Positions 12,691 through 22,358 of a stretch of DNA of 64,000 bases are shown here, piece after piece (within the stretch, counting starts at the first letter, position 1; the number at the start of each line of letters is the position of its first letter). The notes beneath the pieces were generated by a model that searched no databases, had not been told where the DNA came from, and worked only from the letters and a program-made list of their open reading frames with translations. Where the stretch lies: the NCBI GenBank assembly GCA_026125895.1, contig JAHCKG010000009.1:62001-126000 (forward strand). Reading direction: 5' to 3'. The position numbers and the translations under genes are program-made. The stretch is from Pseudolabrys sp. Lineage in GTDB: Bacteria; Pseudomonadota; Alphaproteobacteria; Rhizobiales; Xanthobacteraceae.

Positions 12691-14199
12691 TCATTTCCGC
12701 CGCGCATCGAGAGCGCGGAGTTCGGTTTTCAGGATCTTGCCGTAATTGTTCTTCGGCAGGGCCTCGACGAAAACATAATCCTTGGGCCGCTTGAACCGCG
12801 CGATGTGCGACAGGCACAGCGCGTCGAGTTCGGCCTTCGGCGCCTCGCCGACGACATAAGCCACCACCGCCTCGCCCCATTCGACATCGGGCCGGCCGAT
12901 CACCGAGACTTCGCGCACGGCAGGGTGCGTCAGCAACACCTCCTCGACCTCGCGCGGATAAATGTTTGAACCGCCGGAAATGATCAGGTCCTTGGAACGG
13001 TCCTTCAGCGTCAGGTAGCCCTCGGCGTCGAAGGCGCCGACATCGCCGGTGTGCAGATAGCCGCCGCGCAGCGAGGCGGCGGTCGCCTCCTCATTGCGCC
13101 AATAACCGGCCATGACGACGTCGCCGCCAACCAGGATCTCTCCAGTCTCGCCCGGCGGCAGCGGATTGTCATTGGTGTCGGCGACACTCACATCGACGCA
13201 GGCATAGGGTTTCCCGGCAGAGCCGAGCCGCTCGCGCCAGCGCGGATGATCGCGATCGCCGATGTCCTGCTTGGTCAGCGTGGTGATGGTCATCGGCGAC
13301 TCGCCTTGGCCGTAGATCTGCGCCAGCCGCGGGCCGAAACGGTCGAGCGCCTTGAGGCAATCCTCGACATACATCGGCGCGCCGCCCCAGATCAAAGTGC
13401 GGATGTTCCCGACGTTGCAGGAGGCGTCGCTATCGACGAGGCGCTTGATCATGGTCGGTGCGGCGAACATCGACACATTCGGCCAGCGCTCGAACAGCGC
13501 GAAGATTTCGTCCGGCTCGAAGGCGCCCGATTCCGGCACCACCTGAACGCCGAGGCGGGCGACATGCTGCATGATGTAGAGGCCCGAGCCGTGACTCATC
13601 GGTGCGGCGTGGAGAATGGCGTCGCCCGGCGCGACCGGATCGACTTCCGAACCATAAGCGTGGCTCGCCCAAGCGAGATTGCGATGCGTCAACATCGCAC
13701 CCTTGGGCCGGCCGGTGGTGCCCGAGGTGTAAAAGAGCCAGCCTAGATCGTCGCCGCCGCGCGGCACGACGCCGATGGCGTCGGCATCAAACAAAGCCTC
13801 GTATTCGGCGCTGCCGATAACAATGAGGCGATCCAGCGACTTCGGCGCATGCGGCGCAATGTCGGCGTCGAGGCCTTTTGAGGCGAAGCAGACACGCGCA
13901 CCGGAATGTTCGAGGATGTAGCCGAGTTCGGCGCCGTGCAGTTTGGCGTTTGCCGGCACTGCGGCAAGGCCGGCGTGCCAGACGCCGTAAAGCAGCGCCA
14001 GATACTCGGGCGAATTCTTCGCGGCAATGGCGACGCGGTCGCCGGGCCGAAGTTTGAGTTTGTCGCGCAGCGCGCCGGCAAGCCTCGCCGCGCGCGTCGC
14101 CAACTCGCCATAGGTCATGACGACGCGCGGGCCGAGTGCCGCGGCGGGCATATCAGGATGCGAGAGGCCGGAGCGGGTGAGCCAGGACGCGAGATTCAT
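12691..14199 (-). CDS. Acyl-CoA synthetase (AMP-forming, ANL superfamily)
   Basis: 502 residues with the complete ANL motif set: FYTSGTTGRPKGAM (P-loop), YLHTGDVG, DRSKDLIISGGSNIYP (hinge) and the C-terminal catalytic lysine region KNNYGKILK. It activates a carboxylate to acyl-AMP and then acyl-CoA. Substrate unknown; long/medium-chain or malonate-like acids are possible. It is first in a tight minus-strand group with yacG and the TPP enzyme pair, separated from maf by a palindromic repeat at 14207-14297. Confidence 0.9.
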   Translation of the reverse strand: MNLASWLTRSGLSHPDMPAAALGPRVVMTYGELATRAARLAGALRDKLKLRPGDRVAIAAKNSPEYLALLYGVWHAGLAAVPANAKLHGAELGYILEHSGARVCFASKGLDADIAPHAPKSLDRLIVIGSAEYEALFDADAIGVVPRGGDDLGWLFYTSGTTGRPKGAMLTHRNLAWASHAYGSEVDPVAPGDAILHAAPMSHGSGLYIMQHVARLGVQVVPESGAFEPDEIFALFERWPNVSMFAAPTMIKRLVDSDASCNVGNIRTLIWGGAPMYVEDCLKALDRFGPRLAQIYGQGESPMTITTLTKQDIGDRDHPRWRERLGSAGKPYACVDVSVADTNDNPLPPGETGEILVGGDVVMAGYWRNEEATAASLRGGYLHTGDVGAFDAEGYLTLKDRSKDLIISGGSNIYPREVEEVLLTHPAVREVSVIGRPDVEWGEAVVAYVVGEAPKAELDALCLSHIARFKRPKDYVFVEALPKNNYGKILKTELRALDARRK

Positions 14200-14206
14200 C
14201 TATTCA

Positions 14207-14297
14207 CCGCTCATCCCCGCGAAAACGGGGATCCAGTGCCACGAATAGCAGGGCGGCGACGGCATCTCTGGATTCCTGCTTGCGCGGGAATGAGCGG
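14207..14297. repeat. Palindromic intergenic repeat (REP/BIME-like)
   Basis: The outer arms are inverted (CCGCTCATCCCCGCG at one end, CGCGGGAATGAGCGG at the other, one mismatch), and inner arms ggggatccag / ctggattcc also pair. It can fold into a long imperfect hairpin. This ATTCCCGCG...GGATCCAG type is common between genes in Rhizobiales. It lies between maf and the ligase gene and may attenuate transcription or stabilise mRNA. Confidence 0.75.
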
Positions 14298-14325
14298 AGT
14301 ATGCAGTGCCGCTGCCGCGAAAACG

Positions 14326-14955
14326 TTACGCCCCAACCGCGTTCAGCCAGCCGAAGCGAATGGGATAACCTTCGCCGCCGAGCAGGGTCATTGTCTCGTA
14401 AAGCGGCAGGCCGACGACATTGGAATACGAGCCGACCATCTTGACGATGAAGGTGCCGGCGATGCCCTGTGCAGCGTAACCGCCAGCCTTGCCACGCCAT
14501 TCGCCGCAGGCGAGATACGATTCGATGTCTTCCGATGACAGCCGCTTGAAGCGCACGCGCGTCTCGACCAGCCGCTGGCGAAAGGATTCACGCGGTGTCA
14601 CCAGGCAGATCGAGGTGTAAACGCGGTGATTGCGGCCCGACAGCAGACGCAGGCACTGCTGCGCCTCGTCGAGCAATTCGGCCTTCGGCAGGATGCGGCG
14701 GCCGACCGCGACCACGGTATCGGCGGCGAGGATATAGGCGCCGCGCAGTTCATCATCGAGGCGCACGTTGTCGAGCGCGACCTGCGCCTTCTCCTTGGCC
14801 AGCCGGTTGGCATAGGCGCGCGGAATTTCGCCGCGCTTCGGCGTCTCATCGACGTCGGAGGGCTTGAGAGCGTCGGGCTCGATGCCGGCCTGGTTGACGA
14901 GCGCCAGGCGGCGCGGCGAGCCGGAGGCGAGGACGAATTTCGGACGGCCGATCAT
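14326..14955 (-). CDS. maf: Maf-like nucleotide pyrophosphatase
   Basis: 209 residues. [12 protein letters not shown] near the N-terminus is the Maf SGSPRR motif; AADTVVAVG and [13 protein letters not shown] are the other conserved blocks. Maf proteins hydrolyse non-canonical or canonical NTPs to NMP and pyrophosphate and are proposed house-cleaning enzymes linked to septum control. It lies downstream of the LMW phosphatase gene, as in many Rhizobiales, but without infA in between. Confidence 0.95.
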   Translation of the reverse strand: MIGRPKFVLASGSPRRLALVNQAGIEPDALKPSDVDETPKRGEIPRAYANRLAKEKAQVALDNVRLDDELRGAYILAADTVVAVGRRILPKAELLDEAQQCLRLLSGRNHRVYTSICLVTPRESFRQRLVETRVRFKRLSSEDIESYLACGEWRGKAGGYAAQGIAGTFIVKMVGSYSNVVGLPLYETMTLLGGEGYPIRFGWLNAVGA

Positions 14956-15045
14956 GGGCTTAACGATACCGCCAGGGAAATGAACAAAGCGTTCGAATGG
15001 CCGCGGAAACTAGCGGATGGAGGGTGGGAGTGCAAACGAGGCTTG

Positions 15046-15182
15046 CTTATCCCTCCCCGTCTTCGGGGAGGGTGGCGAGCGTCAGCGAGCCGGGTGGGGT
15101 TTAGGCCCTCCATCTACAAAAACCCCACGCGACTCCGCGCTGTCGCGCGGAGCCACCCTCCCCCTTTCGGGGGAGGGATAAG
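15046..15182. repeat. Intergenic inverted repeat, CTTATCCCTCCCC family
   Basis: Both ends carry the same sequence in inverted orientation: CTTATCCCTCCCC at the left and GGGGAGGGATAAG at the right. Between them are more complementary blocks (ggagggtggc / gccaccctcc; ccccac / gtgggg). The ~137-base unit can fold into one long stem. The left 25 bases recur exactly at 37188-37212 and a related half is at 30041-30063. No coding capacity. Confidence 0.8.
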
Positions 15183-15188
15183 AAAGAA

Positions 15189-15656
15189 CTACTCATTCCC
15201 TCTTCCATCCGTGCCGAACCGCTTGCGGATTTGCGCCATCAACTGGTCGCGGACCGAGCGGTAGGCCTCGAGCTTCTGCTCGCGCGAGCCTTCGATGCCG
15301 GTCGGATCGACCGTCGGCCAGTATTCGACATCGGCGGCCACGGTGCGCGTCAGGTCGAGCGCCTTGTGATGCGCCGGCGGCGACAAGGTGACAATGAGAT
15401 CGAAGTTCAGGCCCTCGAGATCTTCAAGTTCCTCGAAGTCGATCGGCTTGTGCCGCGAGATGTCGATGCCGAGTTCATCCATCACCGAGACGGCGAAGGG
15501 ATCGAGATCGCCCTTCTGCACGCCGGCGGACTGCACGTAAACCGATTTGCCGAAGAGCTGCTTGAACAGGCCCTCGGCCATCGGCGAGCGAACGGCGTTG
15601 TAGCCGCATGCGAACAACACTGCCTGCGGCCGCGAGGGGCGGTCAGCGGGGGACAT
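15189..15656 (-). CDS. Low-molecular-weight protein tyrosine phosphatase / arsenate reductase-like
   Basis: 155 residues. The phosphatase loop is CGYNAVRS, Cys17-x5-Arg23, and an acidic DPTGIEGS segment near residue 115 fits the general-acid loop. The family dephosphorylates phosphotyrosine or reduces arsenate; the genomic position (UPF0262 upstream, maf downstream) is that of the conserved Rhizobiales housekeeping copy rather than an ars operon. Substrate unproven. Confidence 0.88.
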   Translation of the reverse strand: MSPADRPSRPQAVLFACGYNAVRSPMAEGLFKQLFGKSVYVQSAGVQKGDLDPFAVSVMDELGIDISRHKPIDFEELEDLEGLNFDLIVTLSPPAHHKALDLTRTVAADVEYWPTVDPTGIEGSREQKLEAYRSVRDQLMAQIRKRFGTDGRGNE

Positions 15657-15682
15657 TGCGGCTTACCACGCGCTCGGCGCAG

Positions 15683-15798
15683 CTCCCTCTCCCCATTGGG
15701 GAGAGGGTTGGGGTGAGGGGGCAAGTGAAGCCGATAGTTTGTAACCCCTCACCCGGCACGCTATCGCGTGCCGACCTCTCCCTATGGGAGAGGTGAAG
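15683..15798. repeat. Palindromic intergenic repeat, CTCCCTCTCCCC family
   Basis: Contains ctctccccattggggagag, a perfect local palindrome, then ggggtgagggg, a spacer, cccctcaccc, a ggcacgc/gcgtgcc hairpin, and ctctccc-tat-gggagag. The outer arms pair with each other. It fills the gap between UPF0262 and the phosphatase gene. Such units are widespread intergenic elements in Bradyrhizobium-like genomes. Confidence 0.75.
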
Positions 15799-15838
15799 AA
15801 AGAGCGTCCGCCGTGTGCAATCCTCACACCCGGCATCG

Positions 15839-16333
15839 TCACCCCTTCCAGTGCAGGACGCAGATGAGCGTGAACAGGCGGCGCGCGGTGTCCATGTCCA
15901 GCGTCACCTTGTCCTTGAGCCGCTCCATCAGGATGCGCGAGCCTTCGTTGTGAATGCCGCGGCGGCCCATGTCGATGGCCTCGATCTTGTCCGGCGTCGC
16001 GGTGCGGATCGCCTGATAGTAGCTGTCGCAGATCATGTAGTAGTCCTTCACGATCCGGCGCAAAGGCGACAGCGAGAACAGATGCGCCATCACCGGCGTG
16101 CCGTTCTCGAGGCGGATGTCGAAGACCAGGCGATTGTCGTTGATGCTGAGATGTAACGTATACGGCCCGTCGGCCTGATCGACCGGCGCGAAGATGTTCT
16201 GCTCGAGCAGATCGTAGATTGCGACCGCGCGCTCGTGCTCGACGTCCGGATTCGAGCGGCCGATCGAGGCCTCGTCGAGCGTGACGCCGACAAGGCGTTG
16301 CTTCATCGCGGCCGGCATCGGCTTCTTGCTCAT
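15839..16333 (-). CDS. UPF0262 family protein
   Basis: 164 residues, matching the UPF0262 family of alphaproteobacteria ([21 protein letters not shown] at the N-terminus, [20 protein letters not shown] in the middle, [11 protein letters not shown]-type C-terminus). No signal peptide or membrane span; biochemical role unknown. Its ATG lies one base after the hisD stop, so it is translationally coupled to histidine biosynthesis, as in related genomes. Confidence 0.93.
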   Translation of the reverse strand: MSKKPMPAAMKQRLVGVTLDEASIGRSNPDVEHERAVAIYDLLEQNIFAPVDQADGPYTLHLSINDNRLVFDIRLENGTPVMAHLFSLSPLRRIVKDYYMICDSYYQAIRTATPDKIEAIDMGRRGIHNEGSRILMERLKDKVTLDMDTARRLFTLICVLHWKG

Positions 16334-16334
16334 G

Positions 16335-17636
16335 TCAGGGTTCCGGCAGATTCAATCGGATGGCGACCGACCGCGAATGCGCATCGAGGCCTTCGGCCTT
16401 GCCGAGCGCGATCGCCGCGGGGCCGAGCGCGCGCAGTTGTTCGGGGCCGCATTTGAGGAGAGACGTGCGCTTCATGAAATCGAGCACGCCGAGCCCCGAC
16501 GAGAAGCGCGCCGAGCGCGCCGTCGGCAGCACGTGGTTCGAGCCGGCGACATAATCGCCGATGGCTTCCGGCGTATGCGCGCCGATGAAGATCGCTCCCG
16601 CATTGCGGATGCGATCGACGAAGCGCTCGGGATTGTCGGTCGCGATCTCGAGATGCTCGGGTGCCAGGCGATCGGTCAGCGCAACGGCATCGTCGATTGT
16701 GCCGACCATGATGATGGCGCCGAAGTCGCGCCACGACGGCGCGGCCACGCCAGCGCGCGGCAGCGTCTTGAGTTGCGCCTCGACCGCCTTCTCGACGTCC
16801 GCGGCCAGCCGCTCGTCGTCGGTGATCAGGATCGACTGGGCGCTGACATCGTGCTCGGCCTGCGCCAGCAGGTCGGCGGCGATCCAGTCGGGATTGCCGG
16901 TACTGTCGGCAATGATCAGCACCTCCGACGGCCCGGCGATCATGTCGATGCCGACTTGGCCGAAGACGACGCGCTTGGCCGCCGCGACATAGGCGTTGCC
17001 GGGGCCCACGATCTTCGCCACCGGCGCGATCGTCTCAGTGCCGTAGGCGAGCGCGGCCACCGCCTGTGCGCCGCCGATGCGGTAGACCTCATCGACGCCG
17101 GCGAGCTTGGCCGCCGCCAGCACCAGCGGCGCGAGCTTGCCGTCGGGCGACGGCACCACCATCACCAGCCGTGGACAGCCGGCGACCTTTGCCGGAATCG
17201 CGTTCATCAGCACCGAGGACGGATAGGCCGCGGTACCACCCGGCACATAAAGGCCGGCGGCTTCGATGGCCGTCCAGCGGGTGCCGAGTTCGACGCCGAG
17301 TGCGTCGGTGAAGCGATCGTCCTTGGGCTTCTGCCGCCGGTGATAGGCCTCGATGCGGTCGCGCGCGAGCTTGAGGGCGTCGAGCGCCGCCTTATCGCAG
17401 GCCGCAACGGCGGCATCGATCTCGGCGGGCGTCACCCGCAAGCCGACTTTGCCGAGATCGACCCGGTCGAATTTGGCGGTCAGTTCGACGAGCGCCTTGT
17501 CGCCGCGCGCCTGCACGTCGGCGATAATGGCGCGCACGGCCTGCTCGACGTCGGCCGCGGCCTCGCGCTTCACGCCGAGAAAGGCGCGAAAACGCTGGTC
17601 GAAATCGGGGCGGCGGGCGTCTAGACGAATGGGCAT
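16335..17636 (-). CDS. hisD: Histidinol dehydrogenase
   Basis: 433 residues, the usual length. Signature blocks are [53 protein letters not shown] (zinc ligands), APEHLEIAT (catalytic Glu-His) and [10 protein letters not shown]. It oxidises L-histidinol to L-histidine in two NAD steps with zinc. Located between DUF2948 (85-base gap) and UPF0262 (1-base gap), the normal Rhizobiales order. Confidence 0.97.
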   Translation of the reverse strand: MPIRLDARRPDFDQRFRAFLGVKREAAADVEQAVRAIIADVQARGDKALVELTAKFDRVDLGKVGLRVTPAEIDAAVAACDKAALDALKLARDRIEAYHRRQKPKDDRFTDALGVELGTRWTAIEAAGLYVPGGTAAYPSSVLMNAIPAKVAGCPRLVMVVPSPDGKLAPLVLAAAKLAGVDEVYRIGGAQAVAALAYGTETIAPVAKIVGPGNAYVAAAKRVVFGQVGIDMIAGPSEVLIIADSTGNPDWIAADLLAQAEHDVSAQSILITDDERLAADVEKAVEAQLKTLPRAGVAAPSWRDFGAIIMVGTIDDAVALTDRLAPEHLEIATDNPERFVDRIRNAGAIFIGAHTPEAIGDYVAGSNHVLPTARSARFSSGLGVLDFMKRTSLLKCGPEQLRALGPAAIALGKAEGLDAHSRSVAIRLNLPEP

Positions 17637-17721
17637 GGTCGATCCGGCTCAGGCGGGGGCCTTGAGGACAAGCCCAATGTGAATGGCGCGCGGGCCCTGA
17701 TCCGTCAACCTCGCGGGGCGG

Positions 17722-18177
17722 TCAGTCCTTGGCCTCTACCGCGTGCACCGGACGGCCGGTACAGGTCCAGACCGGGCCGAGGTCGGCCAGTTCGATCTCC
17801 AGACACTCGACTTCCAGCCGCATGGCGGCCTCGCCGGAGAAGATCAGGCTGACGATACCGGACGGGGCGTCGGTGGGCGTAAACTCGACTGCCAGGAGGT
17901 TCAGCACGGCGTCCTTAAGGGACGGATCGACTCCGCGGCACTTGAAGGACTGCACCCGCTCGAAACGCAGGGCCGCGCGGCGGCGGCAGTTCTGCGGCTT
18001 GTCGGCGATGGCCTGTTCCCAGTCAAAACGATTGAGGCCAAGCACCAGCCGCTTGGCCTTGGGCTGCCAGATGACGTCGGCGACCTTGACCGCCGCGTCC
18101 TGGAGATGGGTCGAGACGACCTCGAGGTCCTCTTCGTCGAGGACGGCGAATTTCAGAGGTTCGGCTACGCGGTCCAT
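17722..18177 (-). CDS. DUF2948 family protein
   Basis: 151 residues, soluble, no signal. PLKFAVLDEEDLEVVSTHLQ and the KAKRLVLGLNRFDWEQA region match the DUF2948 family, which is restricted to alphaproteobacteria and normally precedes hisD. Function unknown. The ATG at 18177 (MDRVAEPLKF) was chosen because the longer frame is arginine-rich and overlaps the murA end. Confidence 0.88.
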   Translation of the reverse strand: MDRVAEPLKFAVLDEEDLEVVSTHLQDAAVKVADVIWQPKAKRLVLGLNRFDWEQAIADKPQNCRRRAALRFERVQSFKCRGVDPSLKDAVLNLLAVEFTPTDAPSGIVSLIFSGEAAMRLEVECLEIELADLGPVWTCTGRPVHAVEAKD

Positions 18178-18239
18178 GGCAGTCGCTCCCGGTTGCCGTG
18201 AAGCTAGGCAGCGCCGGCGCGGGCCGCAAGATGGCGGCG

Positions 18240-19529
<1,290 letters not shown>

Positions 19530-19578
19530 GGTCGCCCCGCCCCGCTTCCGGGCCTGCCGGCCCCAAAAATCCTGGCTG

Positions 19579-19602
19579 AATATAGGGGCGGTCTAGACCG
19601 CC
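19579..19602 (-). promoter_or_regulatory. Palindrome plus -10-like hexamer upstream of murA
   Basis: On the minus strand a TATATT hexamer (19584-19579) lies 50 bases before the murA ATG. Immediately upstream is the perfect 16-base palindrome GGCGGTCTAGACCGCC (19587-19602), which would sit in the spacer of a sigma-70 promoter. No good -35 hexamer is visible 17 bases upstream, so an activator- or repressor-controlled promoter is possible. Low certainty. Confidence 0.4.
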
Positions 19603-19697
19603 TGCCCCGCCGCCGCAAAGCCAAATTGCCCGAGGGGTTACCGCCCGGCCCGCCCTGGTGGCCCGGCAATAAGGCGAAAGTCCGGTACTGGTTCCAC

Positions 19698-19862
19698 TCA
19701 GTCCCGTTTGACGGGTTTTTCCGACCCGCCGGCGTCCCGGCCTCGCATTTGCGCCTTGCGGCGCTTGAGGTTTTCCCGCAGTGCAGCCGCCAGCCGCGCC
19801 TCGCGGGCGGCATTCTGCGATTCCTTGCCGGGTTTCGGCGCCGGGTCATCCTGGTCGGCCAT
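19698..19862 (-). CDS. Small basic conserved-type protein upstream of murA
   Basis: A 54-residue frame with ATG at 19862. The sequence begins MADQDDPAPKPGKESQ and has a charged helix AALRENLKRRKAQMRGR, ending EKPVKRD. Short proteins with an LRENLKRRKAQ helix are often found near murA in Rhizobiales (recalled, not checked). It is 168 bases upstream of murA on the same strand. Function unknown; the basic helix could bind nucleic acid or ribosomes (inference). Confidence 0.65.
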   Translation of the reverse strand: MADQDDPAPKPGKESQNAAREARLAAALRENLKRRKAQMRGRDAGGSEKPVKRD

Positions 19863-20008
19863 GCGGGTATCTATCGGGACGATTTCGACTTTCGCAAGTT
19901 CACCTAATCTTCAGACCTTGTGCTCAGGTTGCCTTGCGTTTAAAGGGGCGCCTGTGGCAGTTTCCGCCGCGTTCGCGAGGGGTCTTGGACCCTGCCCGCG
20001 TCCCTTCT

Positions 20009-20083
20009 GCTGCCGTAGCTCAGTGGTAGAGCACCTCATTGGTAATGAGGAGGTCGAGTGTTCAATCCACTCCGGCAGCACCA
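20009..20083 (+). tRNA. tRNA-Thr (anticodon GGT)
   Basis: Complete cloverleaf: acceptor GCTGCCG pairs with CGGCAGC, D-stem GCTC/GAGC, anticodon stem CCTCA/TGAGG with loop TTGGTAA (anticodon GGT), T-stem GAGTG/CACTC with TTCAATC loop, discriminator A and encoded CCA at 20081-20083. It reads ACC and ACU codons. It stands alone between the small basic protein gene and the large membrane protein gene; no integrase or attachment-site repeat is seen beside it. Confidence 0.96.
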
Positions 20084-20098
20084 TTCGTCCCCTGACGC

Positions 20099-22228
20099 TC
20101 AGCCCGCCTTCCCGTCCAGCCAGCCGATACCGGCCGCCAGCTTTGGCGGCCACAGGACGCGTGTGAGCCGCGCCATCGCCGCCGGATAACGGCGCTCGAA
20201 CCACGGCAAACCGATCTGCTGCATGAAGGCGGCGCAGACCAGCAGCGTCAGGAACCAACTGAGGAAATGATAGCGCGCGGTGGCGATGTAGAAGAACGCC
20301 ACGGCGTGCTGCGCCAGCGCCGCGGCGCCGACAAGTCGCAGCCACGGATCGAAGTCTCGACCGCGCACCACGACGAAGATCAGCATGACGACGCCGGCGG
20401 CATTGAGCGGCACCGTCCAGTAGGACTCCGCCGGGCCCGACAGCCAGTTCGGAATCTGCATCAGCGCGCGGTGCGCGAAGCCACCGGCGAAATCAAAGGC
20501 GACGATTTCGCGCAGCGCGGCGAGCCAGGCCGCGGGCGGCATGATCAGCAATAGCGGATGCCCGGCGTTGTCGCTGAACAGCACGAACTTGTGGCCGAAG
20601 ACCCAGTTGTGCAGCGCCATCGAAAACACCGGCAGGAAACCGATGCACATGCCGGCAAGGCGCCGCCATTGCCGCGCATAGAGCGATGCCAGGCCGGCGC
20701 CGCCGAGGATGACCGCCGCAGCCGGCGCGATGACCGGTTTCATGCCGATGCCGACGGCGATCAGCAGCGCGCCGAGGAAGGCCGGCGGGGCTGCATCGCG
20801 TGGCCCCGTCGGCCTGCCGCCAAGCAGCGGCACCAGACCGCAGACGAAAAAGATATAGGCGGCCGGATCGGCAAAGCCGCGCGCCGCCCATTTGGCGTAG
20901 TCGACAAACGACGTGCCGAACAAGGTCCCGAGCGGCACGGCGACGAACAGAATGGCGAGAAGCAGCGGCCCGGGTCCCGTCAGGAAGCGCCTGAACAATG
21001 CGAGCACGGCAAAGGGCAGGACAAGGACCAGCGTCAGGTAACCCAGATACGAGTCACCGAAGACGACGTGCTCCAGCGCCCGGAAATAGCGCAGGGCCGG
21101 GCCGCCGTAATAAAAGACCGCTTCCCCGCCTTCGAAAAAGCCCGCCCAGTCGCCGGCGAGCAGCTTCTGCAGAATGGCGCGGCCGACACCGTCGTAGAAC
21201 AGGCCATCATCGCCGCCATCGAAGGGACGCACGCCGCCGAGGAAACTGGCATCGTCGATGGCGATGACCAATACGGCAAGCGCGATCAGGAGGAGTGGCA
21301 CCGCGGCGCGCCGTGGATCGATGCGGATCAGCAGCAACACAATCGCGGCGACTGCGAGCAGCGTGACGAAAGGTTGCGCCCACTGTTTGAATTGCACCGC
21401 GGGCGGGCCCTGCAATTGCATCGCCAGCGTGTCCGGCTTGATGGCGGCGCCGACGATGCGGCGTCCGGCATCGGCCGGTTCGATGGCCCGACAGCCGCCA
21501 TCGCTTTGCCGCACCGGCGCGAAATGCTGCTCCGCGCCCTCCCAGAGAATGTCGCCGCGCCAGCACAATTGTCCGCCGACATAAGCCGGCGGCACACGGA
21601 TCATCGTGAACCAGGGCATGGTGAGGTGCCAGCGCTCAGCGCCTTTCCAGAAGCGGCCGTCGCGGCGCGCGCGCTGAATGTCGCTGACCGGATACCAGTT
21701 GTAACGCGACTCGTTGATGAAGCCGAGCCGGTGCCAGACCGGATCGGACAGCGTGAACGACGTCACGCTGCGCGACATATCGGATGGGTGAAGGATGCCG
21801 TCGGCGGCGAAGGCGAAAGCGCGATCGGGCATACCTTCGTGGCGCCAGCATCCCACCACCGCGGCATCGCAGCGTTTGCCCGGCGGATACTGCTTGTCGA
21901 ACTCCGCCGACAGATACCGGTAGACATCCGACGGCAGCTCTCGCTGCAACGCCCCGCCCGGCAAAAAGACATTGAAACCCTCGTCGATGCGCGGTGGCGC
22001 AAGAACGAACTGAGCGATCATGCCGGCGGCCGCAACGACCACCGCGAGCACCCAGGCGCGGGCCGCGCGGCGGACCGTCCCGGCGGCGATGGCGACCGCG
22101 GCCAGGACCAGCAGCCCGTAGGCCGCGACGTTGCCGATCGGCAAACCGACCAGCGCGACTGCAAGGGCAAGGACCGCGCCTTTGAGCGCAATGGTTGCGA
22201 CAGGCGGGCGGAAGCGGTCGGCGGACAT
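20099..22228 (-). CDS. Large multispanning membrane protein of unknown function
   Basis: 709 residues from ATG 22228 (another ATG 18 bases upstream is possible). Two or three hydrophobic segments at the N-terminus are followed by a ~210-residue polar region (about residues 80-290, with cysteines in GKRCDAAVVGCW and GGQLCW) likely to be periplasmic. At least eight to ten more membrane spans follow. The topology resembles glycosyltransferase-C-type or O-antigen-related proteins, but no clear DD/DE active-site motif was recognised. It ends 16 bases from the tRNA and is divergent from the glycan-modification cassette. Confidence 0.75.
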   Translation of the reverse strand: MSADRFRPPVATIALKGAVLALAVALVGLPIGNVAAYGLLVLAAVAIAAGTVRRAARAWVLAVVVAAAGMIAQFVLAPPRIDEGFNVFLPGGALQRELPSDVYRYLSAEFDKQYPPGKRCDAAVVGCWRHEGMPDRAFAFAADGILHPSDMSRSVTSFTLSDPVWHRLGFINESRYNWYPVSDIQRARRDGRFWKGAERWHLTMPWFTMIRVPPAYVGGQLCWRGDILWEGAEQHFAPVRQSDGGCRAIEPADAGRRIVGAAIKPDTLAMQLQGPPAVQFKQWAQPFVTLLAVAAIVLLLIRIDPRRAAVPLLLIALAVLVIAIDDASFLGGVRPFDGGDDGLFYDGVGRAILQKLLAGDWAGFFEGGEAVFYYGGPALRYFRALEHVVFGDSYLGYLTLVLVLPFAVLALFRRFLTGPGPLLLAILFVAVPLGTLFGTSFVDYAKWAARGFADPAAYIFFVCGLVPLLGGRPTGPRDAAPPAFLGALLIAVGIGMKPVIAPAAAVILGGAGLASLYARQWRRLAGMCIGFLPVFSMALHNWVFGHKFVLFSDNAGHPLLLIMPPAAWLAALREIVAFDFAGGFAHRALMQIPNWLSGPAESYWTVPLNAAGVVMLIFVVVRGRDFDPWLRLVGAAALAQHAVAFFYIATARYHFLSWFLTLLVCAAFMQQIGLPWFERRYPAAMARLTRVLWPPKLAAGIGWLDGKAG

Positions 22229-22312
22229 GGCTGATGGCCATAGCACCTCGGCAGCGTTACCGGCAACGGCTCCGCCCGATAACCAATTCGCTCTACTTGA
22301 GAATTTCGGTCG

Positions 22313-22331
22313 CCCGGACGCATTGTCCGGG
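22313..22331. promoter_or_regulatory. Perfect hairpin in divergent promoter region
   Basis: CCCGGAC-gcatt-GTCCGGG, a 7-base perfect stem with a 5-base loop, lies 28 bases upstream of the methyltransferase ATG (22359) and between two divergent genes. It could be an operator or a 5'-UTR hairpin; no partner regulator is identified. Confidence 0.35.
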
Positions 22332-22358
22332 TCAAAATGGCCGTGCTAGAAGCCGCCC

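Noticed and set aside
20009-20083. tRNA-Thr as an integration site for a genomic island
   Set aside because: No integrase gene and no second copy of the tRNA 3' end were seen in the window, and the flanking genes have ordinary composition.
20558-22234. 558-codon plus-strand frame opposite the large membrane protein
   Set aside because: Very rich in Arg, Gln, Asp and His with no recognisable fold; the minus frame has clear membrane helices.
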